A stretch of 64,000 nt of DNA from Calditrichota bacterium (lineage in GTDB: Bacteria > Calditrichota > Calditrichia > Calditrichales > J004): positions 186,001-250,000 of the forward strand of contig JABFGF010000003.1 in assembly GCA_013112635.1 (NCBI GenBank), read 5' to 3'. The position numbers and the translations under genes are program-made. The notes under the pieces are model-generated. The model did not search any database. It saw nothing but the letters and a program-made list of their open reading frames with translations, and was not told where the DNA came from. The first letter of the stretch is position 1. Each line of letters begins with the position of its first letter. Below, piece after piece: positions 1-6,669 of the stretch.

Positions 1-16
1 CGAGTTCAGGATGACG
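1..16. repeat. End of a dispersed intergenic repeat (REP-like)
   Basis: The first bases carry the GTTCAGGATGACG-type end that also appears, in related form, near 2164-2250 and 46852-46920. It is probably the tail of a dispersed palindromic element cut by the window edge. Only the similarity of short ends supports this. Confidence 0.35.
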
Positions 17-53
17 GAAATTATTCAGATAAAAATTGAAAATAAGGAAGAAA

Positions 54-617
54 ATGAAAAATGTAATTGAAGGAAAAGCGTACGTTCTTGGTGAAAATAT
101 TGACACAGACCAAATTATCCCGGCTGAACATTTGGTTTATAGTTTAACTGACGAAGAAGAGTCAAAAAAATATGGACATTTTGCACTTTCCAGCGTGCCG
201 ATGGAAAAAGCCGGATTACCAGGTGGAGGGATTCCTTTTATCAATGGAGATAACCATCTTTCTGAATTTTCTATAATTATTGGTGGACCAAACTTTGGTT
301 GTGGATCTTCCCGCGAGCATGCCCCATTTGCACTTCAAAAGGCAGGTGTGAAGATTGTAATCGCTGAATCCTATGCCCGTATATTTTACCGAAATGCGGT
401 AGACGGTGGATTTGTGATTCCCTATGAAAGTATTTATGAATTAAATAAAGAAATAAAAACGGGAGATGTTTTGGAAGTAGATGTCAATGAAAATGTATTG
501 AAAAACAGGACAAGCGGGGTTGAATACAATCTAAATCCACTTGGTGACGTTTTGCCAATAATTGAGGCTGGAGGTATTTTTGATTACGCGCGTAAAATTG
601 GAATGATAAGTGGGTAG
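54..617 (+). CDS. leuD: 3-isopropylmalate dehydratase small subunit (LeuD-like)
   Basis: This is the small (swivel) subunit of a hydro-lyase of the aconitase superfamily. In leucine synthesis it isomerises 2- and 3-isopropylmalate together with a large Fe-S subunit, which is not in this window and probably lies upstream. The 187-residue length fits the short bacterial/archaeal type. Visible hallmarks are the NIDTDQIIPA segment near the N-terminus, the substrate-loop motif FGCGSSREHAP, and the ESYARIFYRN segment. A TTG 18 bases upstream is in frame, but the ATG at 54 has AAGGAAG immediately before it and starts the domain exactly, so I chose it. A homoaconitase or related dehydratase small subunit cannot be excluded without the partner. 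Confidence 0.85.
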   Translation: MKNVIEGKAYVLGENIDTDQIIPAEHLVYSLTDEEESKKYGHFALSSVPMEKAGLPGGGIPFINGDNHLSEFSIIIGGPNFGCGSSREHAPFALQKAGVKIVIAESYARIFYRNAVDGGFVIPYESIYELNKEIKTGDVLEVDVNENVLKNRTSGVEYNLNPLGDVLPIIEAGGIFDYARKIGMISG

Positions 618-662
618 TTTGTAAATTCCTTAATTCAAAATAGTCAGATCCCAAGGATTAAA

Positions 663-1775
663 ATGGAACAAAAACAACGCCTACTCTCTCTTGATTTTTT
701 TCGTGGGTTTACAATAGCAGCAATGATTTTAGTAAATAATCCCGGAAGCTGGGGCAGTGTTTACGCACCGCTTTTGCACGCTAAATGGCATGGCTGGACT
801 CCAACTGATCTTATTTTCCCATTTTTCCTTTTTATTGTGGGCGTTTCAATTTCACTGGCTATGTCCGGTAAAAAAGAGCGCAATGAGCCTAAAAAAGATT
901 TATACAAAAAAATAATCCGCCGGACACTTTTACTTTTTGGTTTGGGACTCTTTTTATCAGGATTCCCATTTTTTGATTTTAGTATAATCCGTATTCCCGG
1001 TGTGCTTCAACGAATTGCGGTATGCTATTTTGTTGCCACAGTCATATTTTTGCATGGCTCAATAAAAACTCAAATAACCTGGACAGGCATTTTCTTGTTT
1101 GTTTACTGGGCTATTATGGAATGGATTCCGGTTCCGGAAATAGGTGCGGGGCTTTATGATAAAGGCGCCAATTTTGCTGCTTATGTTGATAGCCTTTTTC
1201 TTAAGGGTCACATGTGGTCAGCAACAAAAACCTGGGATCCGGAAGGAATTGTCAGCACTCTTCCTGCTATATCTACAACTTTATTTGGTGTTTTAACCGG
1301 GCATTTACTCCGTAGTAAAAAAGAGAGTATTGAGAAAACTGCTATAATGCTAGTTGCAGGAAATATAGCCATTGCAATAGGTTTGATTTGGAGCCAATGG
1401 TTACCGATAAATAAAAGTTTATGGACCAGTTCGTATGCCGTTTTTATGAGCGGGATGGCTATGGTTGTTTTAGGGATTTCGTATTTTTTGATTGATGTAA
1501 AGGGATGGACAAAAGGGATAAAACCATTTCGGGTTTATGGAATGAATGCCATTACTGTTTTTGTACTTTCCGGGGTGGTTGCAAAAACACTTTATCTTAT
1601 TAAGTGGCAATCAACCGATGGCGTAATTAGCTTAAAAGGGTGGATAATGAATATCTTTTTTCTACCATGGCTTAGCCCGATTAATGCATCTCTGGCTTTT
1701 GCGCTATGTTTTATTTTTGTTTCCTACATGGCGATGTATTTTTTGTATCGGAAAAATATTTTTATAAAAGTATAG
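663..1775 (+). CDS. Membrane acyltransferase-like protein (DUF5009/HGSNAT family)
   Basis: A 370-residue multi-pass membrane protein. The N-terminal segment SLDFFRGFTIAAMILVNNPG followed by WHGWTPTDLIFPFFLF is typical of the DUF5009/heparan-alpha-glucosaminide N-acetyltransferase-like family (bacterial NagX-like proteins). The family is thought to move an acetyl group across the membrane onto amino sugars. About ten hydrophobic segments are visible and a histidine sits in the WHGW loop. A good ribosome binding site (AAGGA) precedes the ATG. It is followed 3 bases later by the convergent holin-like gene, with a weak GGATTT/AAATCC hairpin across the junction. Substrate is unknown; the family call is firm, the reaction is inferred. 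Confidence 0.8.
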   Translation: MEQKQRLLSLDFFRGFTIAAMILVNNPGSWGSVYAPLLHAKWHGWTPTDLIFPFFLFIVGVSISLAMSGKKERNEPKKDLYKKIIRRTLLLFGLGLFLSGFPFFDFSIIRIPGVLQRIAVCYFVATVIFLHGSIKTQITWTGIFLFVYWAIMEWIPVPEIGAGLYDKGANFAAYVDSLFLKGHMWSATKTWDPEGIVSTLPAISTTLFGVLTGHLLRSKKESIEKTAIMLVAGNIAIAIGLIWSQWLPINKSLWTSSYAVFMSGMAMVVLGISYFLIDVKGWTKGIKPFRVYGMNAITVFVLSGVVAKTLYLIKWQSTDGVISLKGWIMNIFFLPWLSPINASLAFALCFIFVSYMAMYFLYRKNIFIKV

Positions 1776-1778
1776 GAT

Positions 1779-2111
1779 TTAAAAAATCCATTTTAATAAT
1801 GTACTTATTACTGTAATTAAAAAAGCCGCAAGCAGTGTAGTAGAAAAATTCTTAATTTCAAAATCTTCTATAAGCTGGTCTGTAACCCAGAGTAAAAAAG
1901 CATTAATTACAAAAGTAAATAAACCTAAAGTTAAAAACATTACCGGTAGACTTAAAAGAACAAGAAGCCATCCAATGAAAAAGTTAATAATACTGTAAAC
2001 AACGGCTACAATTATCGCAGTAATAAAATTTTTTATTCTGATATTTGGTAGAAATTTAGCGACAGCAAATATAGTAATACTCAACAAAAGTACATTCCAA
2101 AGCGTGTTCAT
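1779..2111 (-). CDS. Phage holin family IV-type small membrane protein
   Basis: A 110-residue protein with four predicted membrane segments and almost no soluble part. The pattern, with the central LPVMFLTLGLFTFVINAFLL stretch and a conserved N-terminal FLPNIRIKNF turn, matches the PF04020 'phage holin family 4/YvlD-like' proteins. These are common in bacterial chromosomes without prophages; the known member YvlD belongs to envelope stress regulons, so the name holin is historical. A strong AGGGAG site lies before the ATG. No phage genes are nearby. Its function here is unknown. Confidence 0.8.
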   Translation of the reverse strand: MNTLWNVLLLSITIFAVAKFLPNIRIKNFITAIIVAVVYSIINFFIGWLLVLLSLPVMFLTLGLFTFVINAFLLWVTDQLIEDFEIKNFSTTLLAAFLITVISTLLKWIF

Positions 2112-2163
2112 TTTTTCTCCCTGTAAATAATCTAAATATTAATAACTCTTTAAAATAGCAAAA

Positions 2164-2250
2164 TTTCATTCCCGCATATCTTTAGCAGGAATCTGACTCT
2201 TTGGAAAATCTTTTTTAAGATCCCCGATAAATTCAGTCGCGGATGACACA
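2164..2250. repeat. Dispersed intergenic palindromic element (REP/MITE-like)
   Basis: The stretch begins TCATTCCCGC and ends GCGGATGACA, with an internal GCAGGAATC and AAGATCCCCGATAAA. Outer ends are roughly inverted. The layout matches the common intergenic element seen in more intact form at 46852-46920. No coding potential is visible. Confidence 0.45.
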
Positions 2251-2261
2251 TTGAGAAAACC

Positions 2262-3044
2262 TTAAAAATTAATAGCCCTGATTAACGCTTCTTTATTATC
2301 AAGCCAGGCTTGCGCCGGATCATATAAAGGAAGTTCTAAAGTGATGGTTGGGATATTTAATTCTTTCCCTGCATAGGTGCCAAAAGAGCCCGGTGTGGCA
2401 TAGCCAATGTCTTCAGAAATATCATAACCGTTATAACGGGCAATCTCATTAGCCAATCCAATTGCCGGGCCGTCGTAATTTACAACATTTAAAGCAGAAT
2501 GAATTGAAAGTATTTTTTTCGGGGCATATTGGTCAATAATGCGCATTGCTACATGAGTTTCAATTTCTGAGCCGGCATCTCTACCGGGATAATAACGGTT
2601 ATCAGAATAAACCGGAGACCAATTGTTAGTAGGAAAATTGCGATTGATATCGGTTTTATTTGCATTTGTTCTTTCATTTTCGAGTAATCCATCTGGATTT
2701 AAAACAGGGACAAGTATTACCCGGTTGTTAATTAAATCCTGGTTTGAATTTAAATGTCTTGCCAACTCTACAACAAGGTGAAATCCACCCGGCTCGTCGC
2801 CATGAAAAGCTCCAAAAATTAATGTGGTATTTTCACTTTCTCCTAATTCCAGCAGGTAAATATTGTTACCCTTTGTTGAATGTTCATATATTTTCCAGGC
2901 TAGCCCATCATTTGTCAGGCTGTTATATAACTTTTTTGTTTCAGATGGGGCATTAAAGTTTTTGTAAAATGGATAGCCGTATTTGTAAACTATCCAACCT
3001 ATCAAAGCGATGTATATTAAATATTTTATTGCTTTCAAATTCAT
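2262..3044 (-). CDS. M14-family zinc carboxypeptidase, membrane-anchored
   Basis: A 260-residue protein with one N-terminal hydrophobic segment (residues about 5-22) that should anchor it in or export it across the inner membrane. The rest is an M14 metallopeptidase domain: zinc ligands H81 and E84 in GAFHGDEPGG, the LNPDGL and DINRNFP substrate-binding motifs, third zinc ligand H182 in SIHSALN, and the catalytic glutamate E237 in TITLELP. This motif set resembles MpaA-type murein peptide amidases that trim tripeptides of cell-wall turnover, but carboxypeptidase activity on other peptides is equally possible. A GGAGAT site precedes the ATG. The gene points away from the BMC operon and seems unrelated to it. 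Confidence 0.85.
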   Translation of the reverse strand: MNLKAIKYLIYIALIGWIVYKYGYPFYKNFNAPSETKKLYNSLTNDGLAWKIYEHSTKGNNIYLLELGESENTTLIFGAFHGDEPGGFHLVVELARHLNSNQDLINNRVILVPVLNPDGLLENERTNANKTDINRNFPTNNWSPVYSDNRYYPGRDAGSEIETHVAMRIIDQYAPKKILSIHSALNVVNYDGPAIGLANEIARYNGYDISEDIGYATPGSFGTYAGKELNIPTITLELPLYDPAQAWLDNKEALIRAINF

Positions 3045-3290
3045 GTCAGTAATTATCTCCCAAATAAAACTGAAATTAAAGTGTTGGAATAAACATTACA
3101 AGAGCAGTTGGATTAAATAAAAAATAAATTAATTCAGAAACAACATAGTAAAAAGTGCATTTTTCAGTTTTTATAAACTTCTTGATTCAAGTTCCCATAT
3201 TGTTGTAAATTCACCTTTAATTTTTTGATTTTTTCTCTGCTGCTATACAGTGTAAATAGTAATTCATACATGTAACATTCTGGTTTTTTT

Positions 3291-3857
3291 ATGTCTTTAT
3301 CATATGGTTTCGTAGAAACGCAAGGGCTAATTGGCTCAGTTGAAGCAGCAGATGCGATGCTCAAAGCCGCAAATGTACGCTTGATTCATAAAACTGAGAT
3401 TGGATTTGGTCTGGTAACTGTTTTTGTTGAGGGCGAACTGGGCGCAGTTCAATCTGCTGTTGATGCTGGTAGCGCCGCGGCTGAAAGAGTTGGCCAGTTT
3501 GTTACATCGCATGTTATTGCACGGCCATTTAACGAAGCTGATTTTTTCCAAAACAAGGTTGAAGAAAAAGACGAGTCTGAAGAACCCACTTCACCTGTTG
3601 TTGAAGCTAAACTGAAACCAATTTCCAAGTCAGCTCCAAAACCGCGCCCACAAAAATCAGTAAAAAAACAAGAAGCAAAACCGGCAGATCTATCCTCGCA
3701 AGTGTTGCAATCTTTAAAAGGAAAAGAAAATGGCGCAAAATTGAACGAATTGGCAAAAGAATTAAATAAAGAACTTTCCGAAATCCGTATTTTATTAAAA
3801 CAGCTTATTGATCAGGATAAAATTGAAAAAGTCCAGCAGCGTTATTATTTGCTGTAA
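3291..3857 (+). CDS. EutK-like BMC shell protein with C-terminal helix-turn-helix domain
   Basis: Residues 1-85 form a BMC (Pfam BMC/PF00936) domain of the hexamer type: VETQGLIGSVEAADAMLK, then EIGFGLVTVFVEGELG, then SHVIARP. The pore-loop residue that is Ser or Ala in PduA/EutM-type proteins is Phe here (F39). Residues about 90-134 are a Lys/Pro/Glu-rich linker. Residues about 135-188 form a compact helical unit (LAKELNKELSEIRILLKQL, then a short beta-like YYLL end) that looks like a winged helix. EutK of the ethanolamine compartment has the same order, BMC domain plus C-terminal helix-turn-helix; EutK is known to be monomeric. First gene of the BMC operon; no strong ribosome binding site. 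Confidence 0.85.
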   Translation: MSLSYGFVETQGLIGSVEAADAMLKAANVRLIHKTEIGFGLVTVFVEGELGAVQSAVDAGSAAAERVGQFVTSHVIARPFNEADFFQNKVEEKDESEEPTSPVVEAKLKPISKSAPKPRPQKSVKKQEAKPADLSSQVLQSLKGKENGAKLNELAKELNKELSEIRILLKQLIDQDKIEKVQQRYYLL

Positions 3858-3889
3858 CATGTAATTTTCACGCAAGCTTTGGGGCAAAA

Positions 3890-4660
3890 ATGAAATCAAT
3901 TGTGATTCTTAATAATAAGGGTGGTGTAGGCAAAACAACCAGTGTTGTAAACATTGCAGCGTGTCTTGCGCAGTCTGGAAAATCAACATTGGTGGTAGAT
4001 CTTGATCCTGCTGCCAGTGCAACTATCCATCTTGGGCTCTCAAAGGATGAAAACAACGTATCTACTTTATGCGATTATATTGTTAACGGCCAGAAAGAAA
4101 TAAACAATTATATTTATGAAACAAAGTTTAAAAATCTATATTGTCTTCCTTCGGAACCATCGCTTAGCGAGTTTTATGATGAAATGCTTTTGGAGCAAGA
4201 TACGGGATTTTTCCTTTCGAAAGACGCGTTACCAGATAACCATAAATTTATAATATTCGATAGTCCTCCAAATATGGGATCGTTGGCGCTAAATGCGTTG
4301 GCAATTGCTGATTATGTTTTGATCCCGGTTTTAACACAATATCTTGCACTTACCGGTTTAGAGCTTACGCTTAAATCTGTGGCTAAAGTTCAACGCCGCT
4401 TAAATCCAGATCTGAAAATTCTTGGATATTTTGCTACACAATATGACAGACGCACGCGTGTGGCAAAAGATGTTTTAAAGCTTCTTGAGGATCGTTTTAA
4501 AAAAGAATTATTTAAGACACCGATTGGAATAAACAGCAAATTAATTGAAGCCTTCGATGCACGTAAACCCATTATTCACAAAACACCATCAGCAAGAGGC
4601 GCACAGGAGTATTTGCAATTAAGTAAGGAAATTTTACAAAGGGTAAGGCGCAAATCCTGA
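3890..4660 (+). CDS. ParA/MinD-type ATPase, probable BMC positioning factor (McdA-like)
   Basis: A 256-residue ParA-family ATPase starting directly with beta-strand 1 and the deviant Walker A motif KGGVGKTT (residues 10-17). The DLDPAAS switch I region and the IIFDSPPNMG Walker B-type region follow. There is no N-terminal DNA-binding extension, so it is the small ParA type. It sits inside a BMC operon between a shell protein and a BMC-associated small protein. ParA-type McdA spreads carboxysomes over the nucleoid, and ParA genes are known in other BMC loci, so a role in distributing this compartment at division is the natural inference. No parB or parS-like gene is adjacent, which argues against plasmid or chromosome partition. 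Confidence 0.88.
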   Translation: MKSIVILNNKGGVGKTTSVVNIAACLAQSGKSTLVVDLDPAASATIHLGLSKDENNVSTLCDYIVNGQKEINNYIYETKFKNLYCLPSEPSLSEFYDEMLLEQDTGFFLSKDALPDNHKFIIFDSPPNMGSLALNALAIADYVLIPVLTQYLALTGLELTLKSVAKVQRRLNPDLKILGYFATQYDRRTRVAKDVLKLLEDRFKKELFKTPIGINSKLIEAFDARKPIIHKTPSARGAQEYLQLSKEILQRVRRKS

Positions 4661-4661
4661 T

Positions 4662-4949
4662 ATGAAAAAACTTATTTCTGAAAACACAATTGAAGAATTA
4701 TATAATTCGGGTAAAATGCGTTTGGAAGTAGATATGGCCGACACGATTGTTACACCGCAGGCTCAAAATTCTGCACAAAAGCTGGGTGTTGAGCTTGTCG
4801 AAATTAAAACAAAATCGAAAGTTTCCTACGCGGATAAACAGAAAATAATCAACGAAGTACAAAAGCATTTTTCAGGTGGTAGATTTAGCAAGTCTAAAAT
4901 AGAAAATGCAATACATAATGTGTTAGCCGGCTTAAATGACCTTTCTTGA
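4662..4949 (+). CDS. Small BMC-associated protein (EutQ/EutT N-terminal motif-like); McdB candidate
   Basis: A 95-residue protein starting one base after the ParA stop and overlapping the next gene by 14 bases, so the three are translationally coupled. Residues 1-47 (MKKLISENTIEELYNSGKM, then IVTPQAQNSAQKLGVELVE) resemble the short 'ITP-A-A-D-A-ELG' motif found at the start of EutQ, EutT and other BMC accessory proteins. Residues 50-95 are charged and helical (KQKIINEVQKHF, then IENAIHNVLAGL). It is not an enzyme by size. Its place directly after the ParA gene makes it the best candidate adaptor linking the ATPase to the shell, the role of McdB, but sequence alone does not show that. Confidence 0.65.
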   Translation: MKKLISENTIEELYNSGKMRLEVDMADTIVTPQAQNSAQKLGVELVEIKTKSKVSYADKQKIINEVQKHFSGGRFSKSKIENAIHNVLAGLNDLS

Positions 4950-5919
4950 AAAATTAAAATTATCCTGTAAACAAAATCCACAATCGGTCATTTTTTCTGA
5001 AGCAAACGATGAGCGGATTATTCAAGCAGCCAGGTTTATACAGGATCAAGGTTTTGCCAAACCCATTTTGATAGGTGGGGCTTTTGAGGTTCGTGATACA
5101 GCTTCAAAAATAAACATTTCAACAAAAGGATTAAAAATAATCAATCCAAATAATGAAATGGAGGCCAGGCCGTATAAAAACCATCTAATTCAGCAAGCAG
5201 CGGGTAAATCACTAAACCGCGTGGAAATTGATACAATCATAAGAGAACCGATAACCCAGTCACTTATGCGTTTGATAGGTGGAAATGCAGATATCGCTTT
5301 TGCAGGAAACAGGGGCAATATTGCACAAGTCATATCAAATGGGTTAAAGTGGTCCGGTATACATGGCAACTATAAACGGGTATCATCCTTTTATTTAATG
5401 GTTTCGCAGGATAATAAAAATATTTATGCTTTTTCAGATTGTAGCATTAATGTTGCCCCAAACTCAAATCAATTAGCAGAAATAGCACTTAAAACAGCAG
5501 AGACTTTTTTTAAAACTACAGGCAGGCAACCACGAGTTGCGTTTTTGTCATTTTCTACAAAAGGGAGTGCAAAACATAAAAAGGTTGATTTGGTCAGGGA
5601 TGCCGTTAGCCTTTTTAATGAAAATAATGTAGGCTATGTTTGTGATGGTGAACTACAATTTGATGCCGCTGTAGATCAGGTAATTGCCAAACAAAAAGCG
5701 CCAAACGGTTACTTGAATGGTATTGCGAATGTGTTTATTTTCCCTTCATTGGATTCGGCAAATATTGCCCAGAAAATAGCTTCACAAATTGGTGGATACA
5801 CATCAATCGGTCCAATGGTTCAGGGTTTGAATAATTCACTTCACTGCTTAACAAGAAGCTGTACAGTTGAAGAAGTTATTAACTCGGTTCTTCTCGCATC
5901 AGCGATGAAAAAAAATTAA
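4936..5919 (+). CDS. Phosphate acetyltransferase (Pta/EutD type)
   Basis: Converts acyl-CoA and phosphate to acyl phosphate and free CoA. In a BMC this recycles CoA for the aldehyde dehydrogenase. The 327 residues match the PTA_PTB domain of classical Pta/EutD and not the unrelated PduL. Visible hallmarks: VIFSEANDERIIQAARFI near the N-terminus, GGNADIAFAGNRGN, the VAFLSFSTKGSAKHKKV stretch, DGELQFDAAVD and IFPSLDSANIAQKIA near the C-terminus. It overlaps the preceding small gene by 14 bases. No N-terminal encapsulation helix is obvious. Phosphotransbutyrylase activity is an alternative, less likely given the context. Confidence 0.9.
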   Translation: MTFLEKLKLSCKQNPQSVIFSEANDERIIQAARFIQDQGFAKPILIGGAFEVRDTASKINISTKGLKIINPNNEMEARPYKNHLIQQAAGKSLNRVEIDTIIREPITQSLMRLIGGNADIAFAGNRGNIAQVISNGLKWSGIHGNYKRVSSFYLMVSQDNKNIYAFSDCSINVAPNSNQLAEIALKTAETFFKTTGRQPRVAFLSFSTKGSAKHKKVDLVRDAVSLFNENNVGYVCDGELQFDAAVDQVIAKQKAPNGYLNGIANVFIFPSLDSANIAQKIASQIGGYTSIGPMVQGLNNSLHCLTRSCTVEEVINSVLLASAMKKN

Positions 5920-5947
5920 TTATTGATTTAAAAAACAGGAGAGACAA

Positions 5948-6217
5948 ATGGAAGCATTAGGCATGATAGAAACCAAAGGTCTGGTTGCATTAATTGAAGC
6001 ATCGGATGCAATGGTAAAAGCTGCCAAAGTTAAGCTTGTCGGATATAAGCAAATTGGAGCTGGCTACGTAACAGCAATTGTAAGAGGAGATGTTGCAGCA
6101 TGTAAAGCTGCCACAGACGCCGGGGCCGCTGCAGCTGAACGTGTCGGAGAGCTTGTTTCAATTCATGTTATTCCTCGTCCGGCTGGCGATTTGGATAGTC
6201 TTTTTCCAATTAAATAA
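5948..6217 (+). CDS. BMC-H hexameric shell protein (PduA/EutM-like), copy 1
   Basis: An 89-residue single BMC domain that should form hexamers tiling the compartment facets. Visible features are [21 protein letters not shown], the pore loop QIGAGYVT with Ala38 at the pore-lining position, [23 protein letters not shown], and the IHVIPRP edge strand. It ends with a short FPIK tail shared with the next copy. A GACAGGAG-like site (AGGAGAGAC) precedes the ATG. The next gene is a close tandem duplicate. The small neutral pore residue would allow passage of small polar metabolites. Confidence 0.95.
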   Translation: MEALGMIETKGLVALIEASDAMVKAAKVKLVGYKQIGAGYVTAIVRGDVAACKAATDAGAAAAERVGELVSIHVIPRPAGDLDSLFPIK

Positions 6218-6307
6218 CTTTATAAAATATCAATTTGGGTAAACTGGTTTTTCGCAATTACTCAGAGGAAAAGAAAACATTATTATTTTAAAGACAGGAG
6301 TTAAGTT

Positions 6308-6592
6308 ATGGAAGCTTTAGGAATGATTGAAACAAAAGGGCTTGTGGGTTTAATTGAGGCATCTGATGCAATGGTTAAAGCAGCTCGGGTTGAGTTGGTT
6401 GGCTATTCTCAAATTGGCGCAGGGTATGTAACAGCGATGGTTCGTGGCGATGTTGCGGCATGTAAAGCTGCTACAGATGCAGGTGCAGCAGCGGCGGAAC
6501 GAGTGGGAGAATTAGTTGCAGTTCATGTTATCCCAAGACCGCATGCAGAGCTAGAAGGTATTTTCCCAATTAAAATAAACAAGAAAAAATAG
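6308..6592 (+). CDS. BMC-H hexameric shell protein (PduA/EutM-like), copy 2
   Basis: A 94-residue BMC domain that differs from copy 1 mostly by conservative changes: VGL for VAL near residue 13, [10 protein letters not shown] for [10 protein letters not shown] around 26-35, and a longer charged end (FPIKINKKK). The pore loop QIGAGYVT is the same. Strong site GACAGGAGTT before the ATG. The residue at 35 and nearby charge changes (Lys to Ser, Lys to Glu) alter the pore vestibule, so the two copies could mix or give facets with different permeability. The 90-base gap from copy 1 suggests separate translation, not coupling. Confidence 0.95.
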   Translation: MEALGMIETKGLVGLIEASDAMVKAARVELVGYSQIGAGYVTAMVRGDVAACKAATDAGAAAAERVGELVAVHVIPRPHAELEGIFPIKINKKK

Positions 6593-6669
6593 ATAGTTAA
6601 AGTAAAAAGTTATGGTAGGGAAAAAATGGTTCATTCTTTCTACATCCAACTTCTTACTTTGAGGTTGCT

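Noticed and set aside
1779-2111. Prophage remnant because of the 'holin' family name
   Set aside because: The family is chromosomal in many bacteria and no other phage gene is near.
3890-4660. Chromosome or plasmid partition ParA
   Set aside because: No parB or parS nearby, and the gene is embedded in a BMC operon, so a compartment role is more likely.
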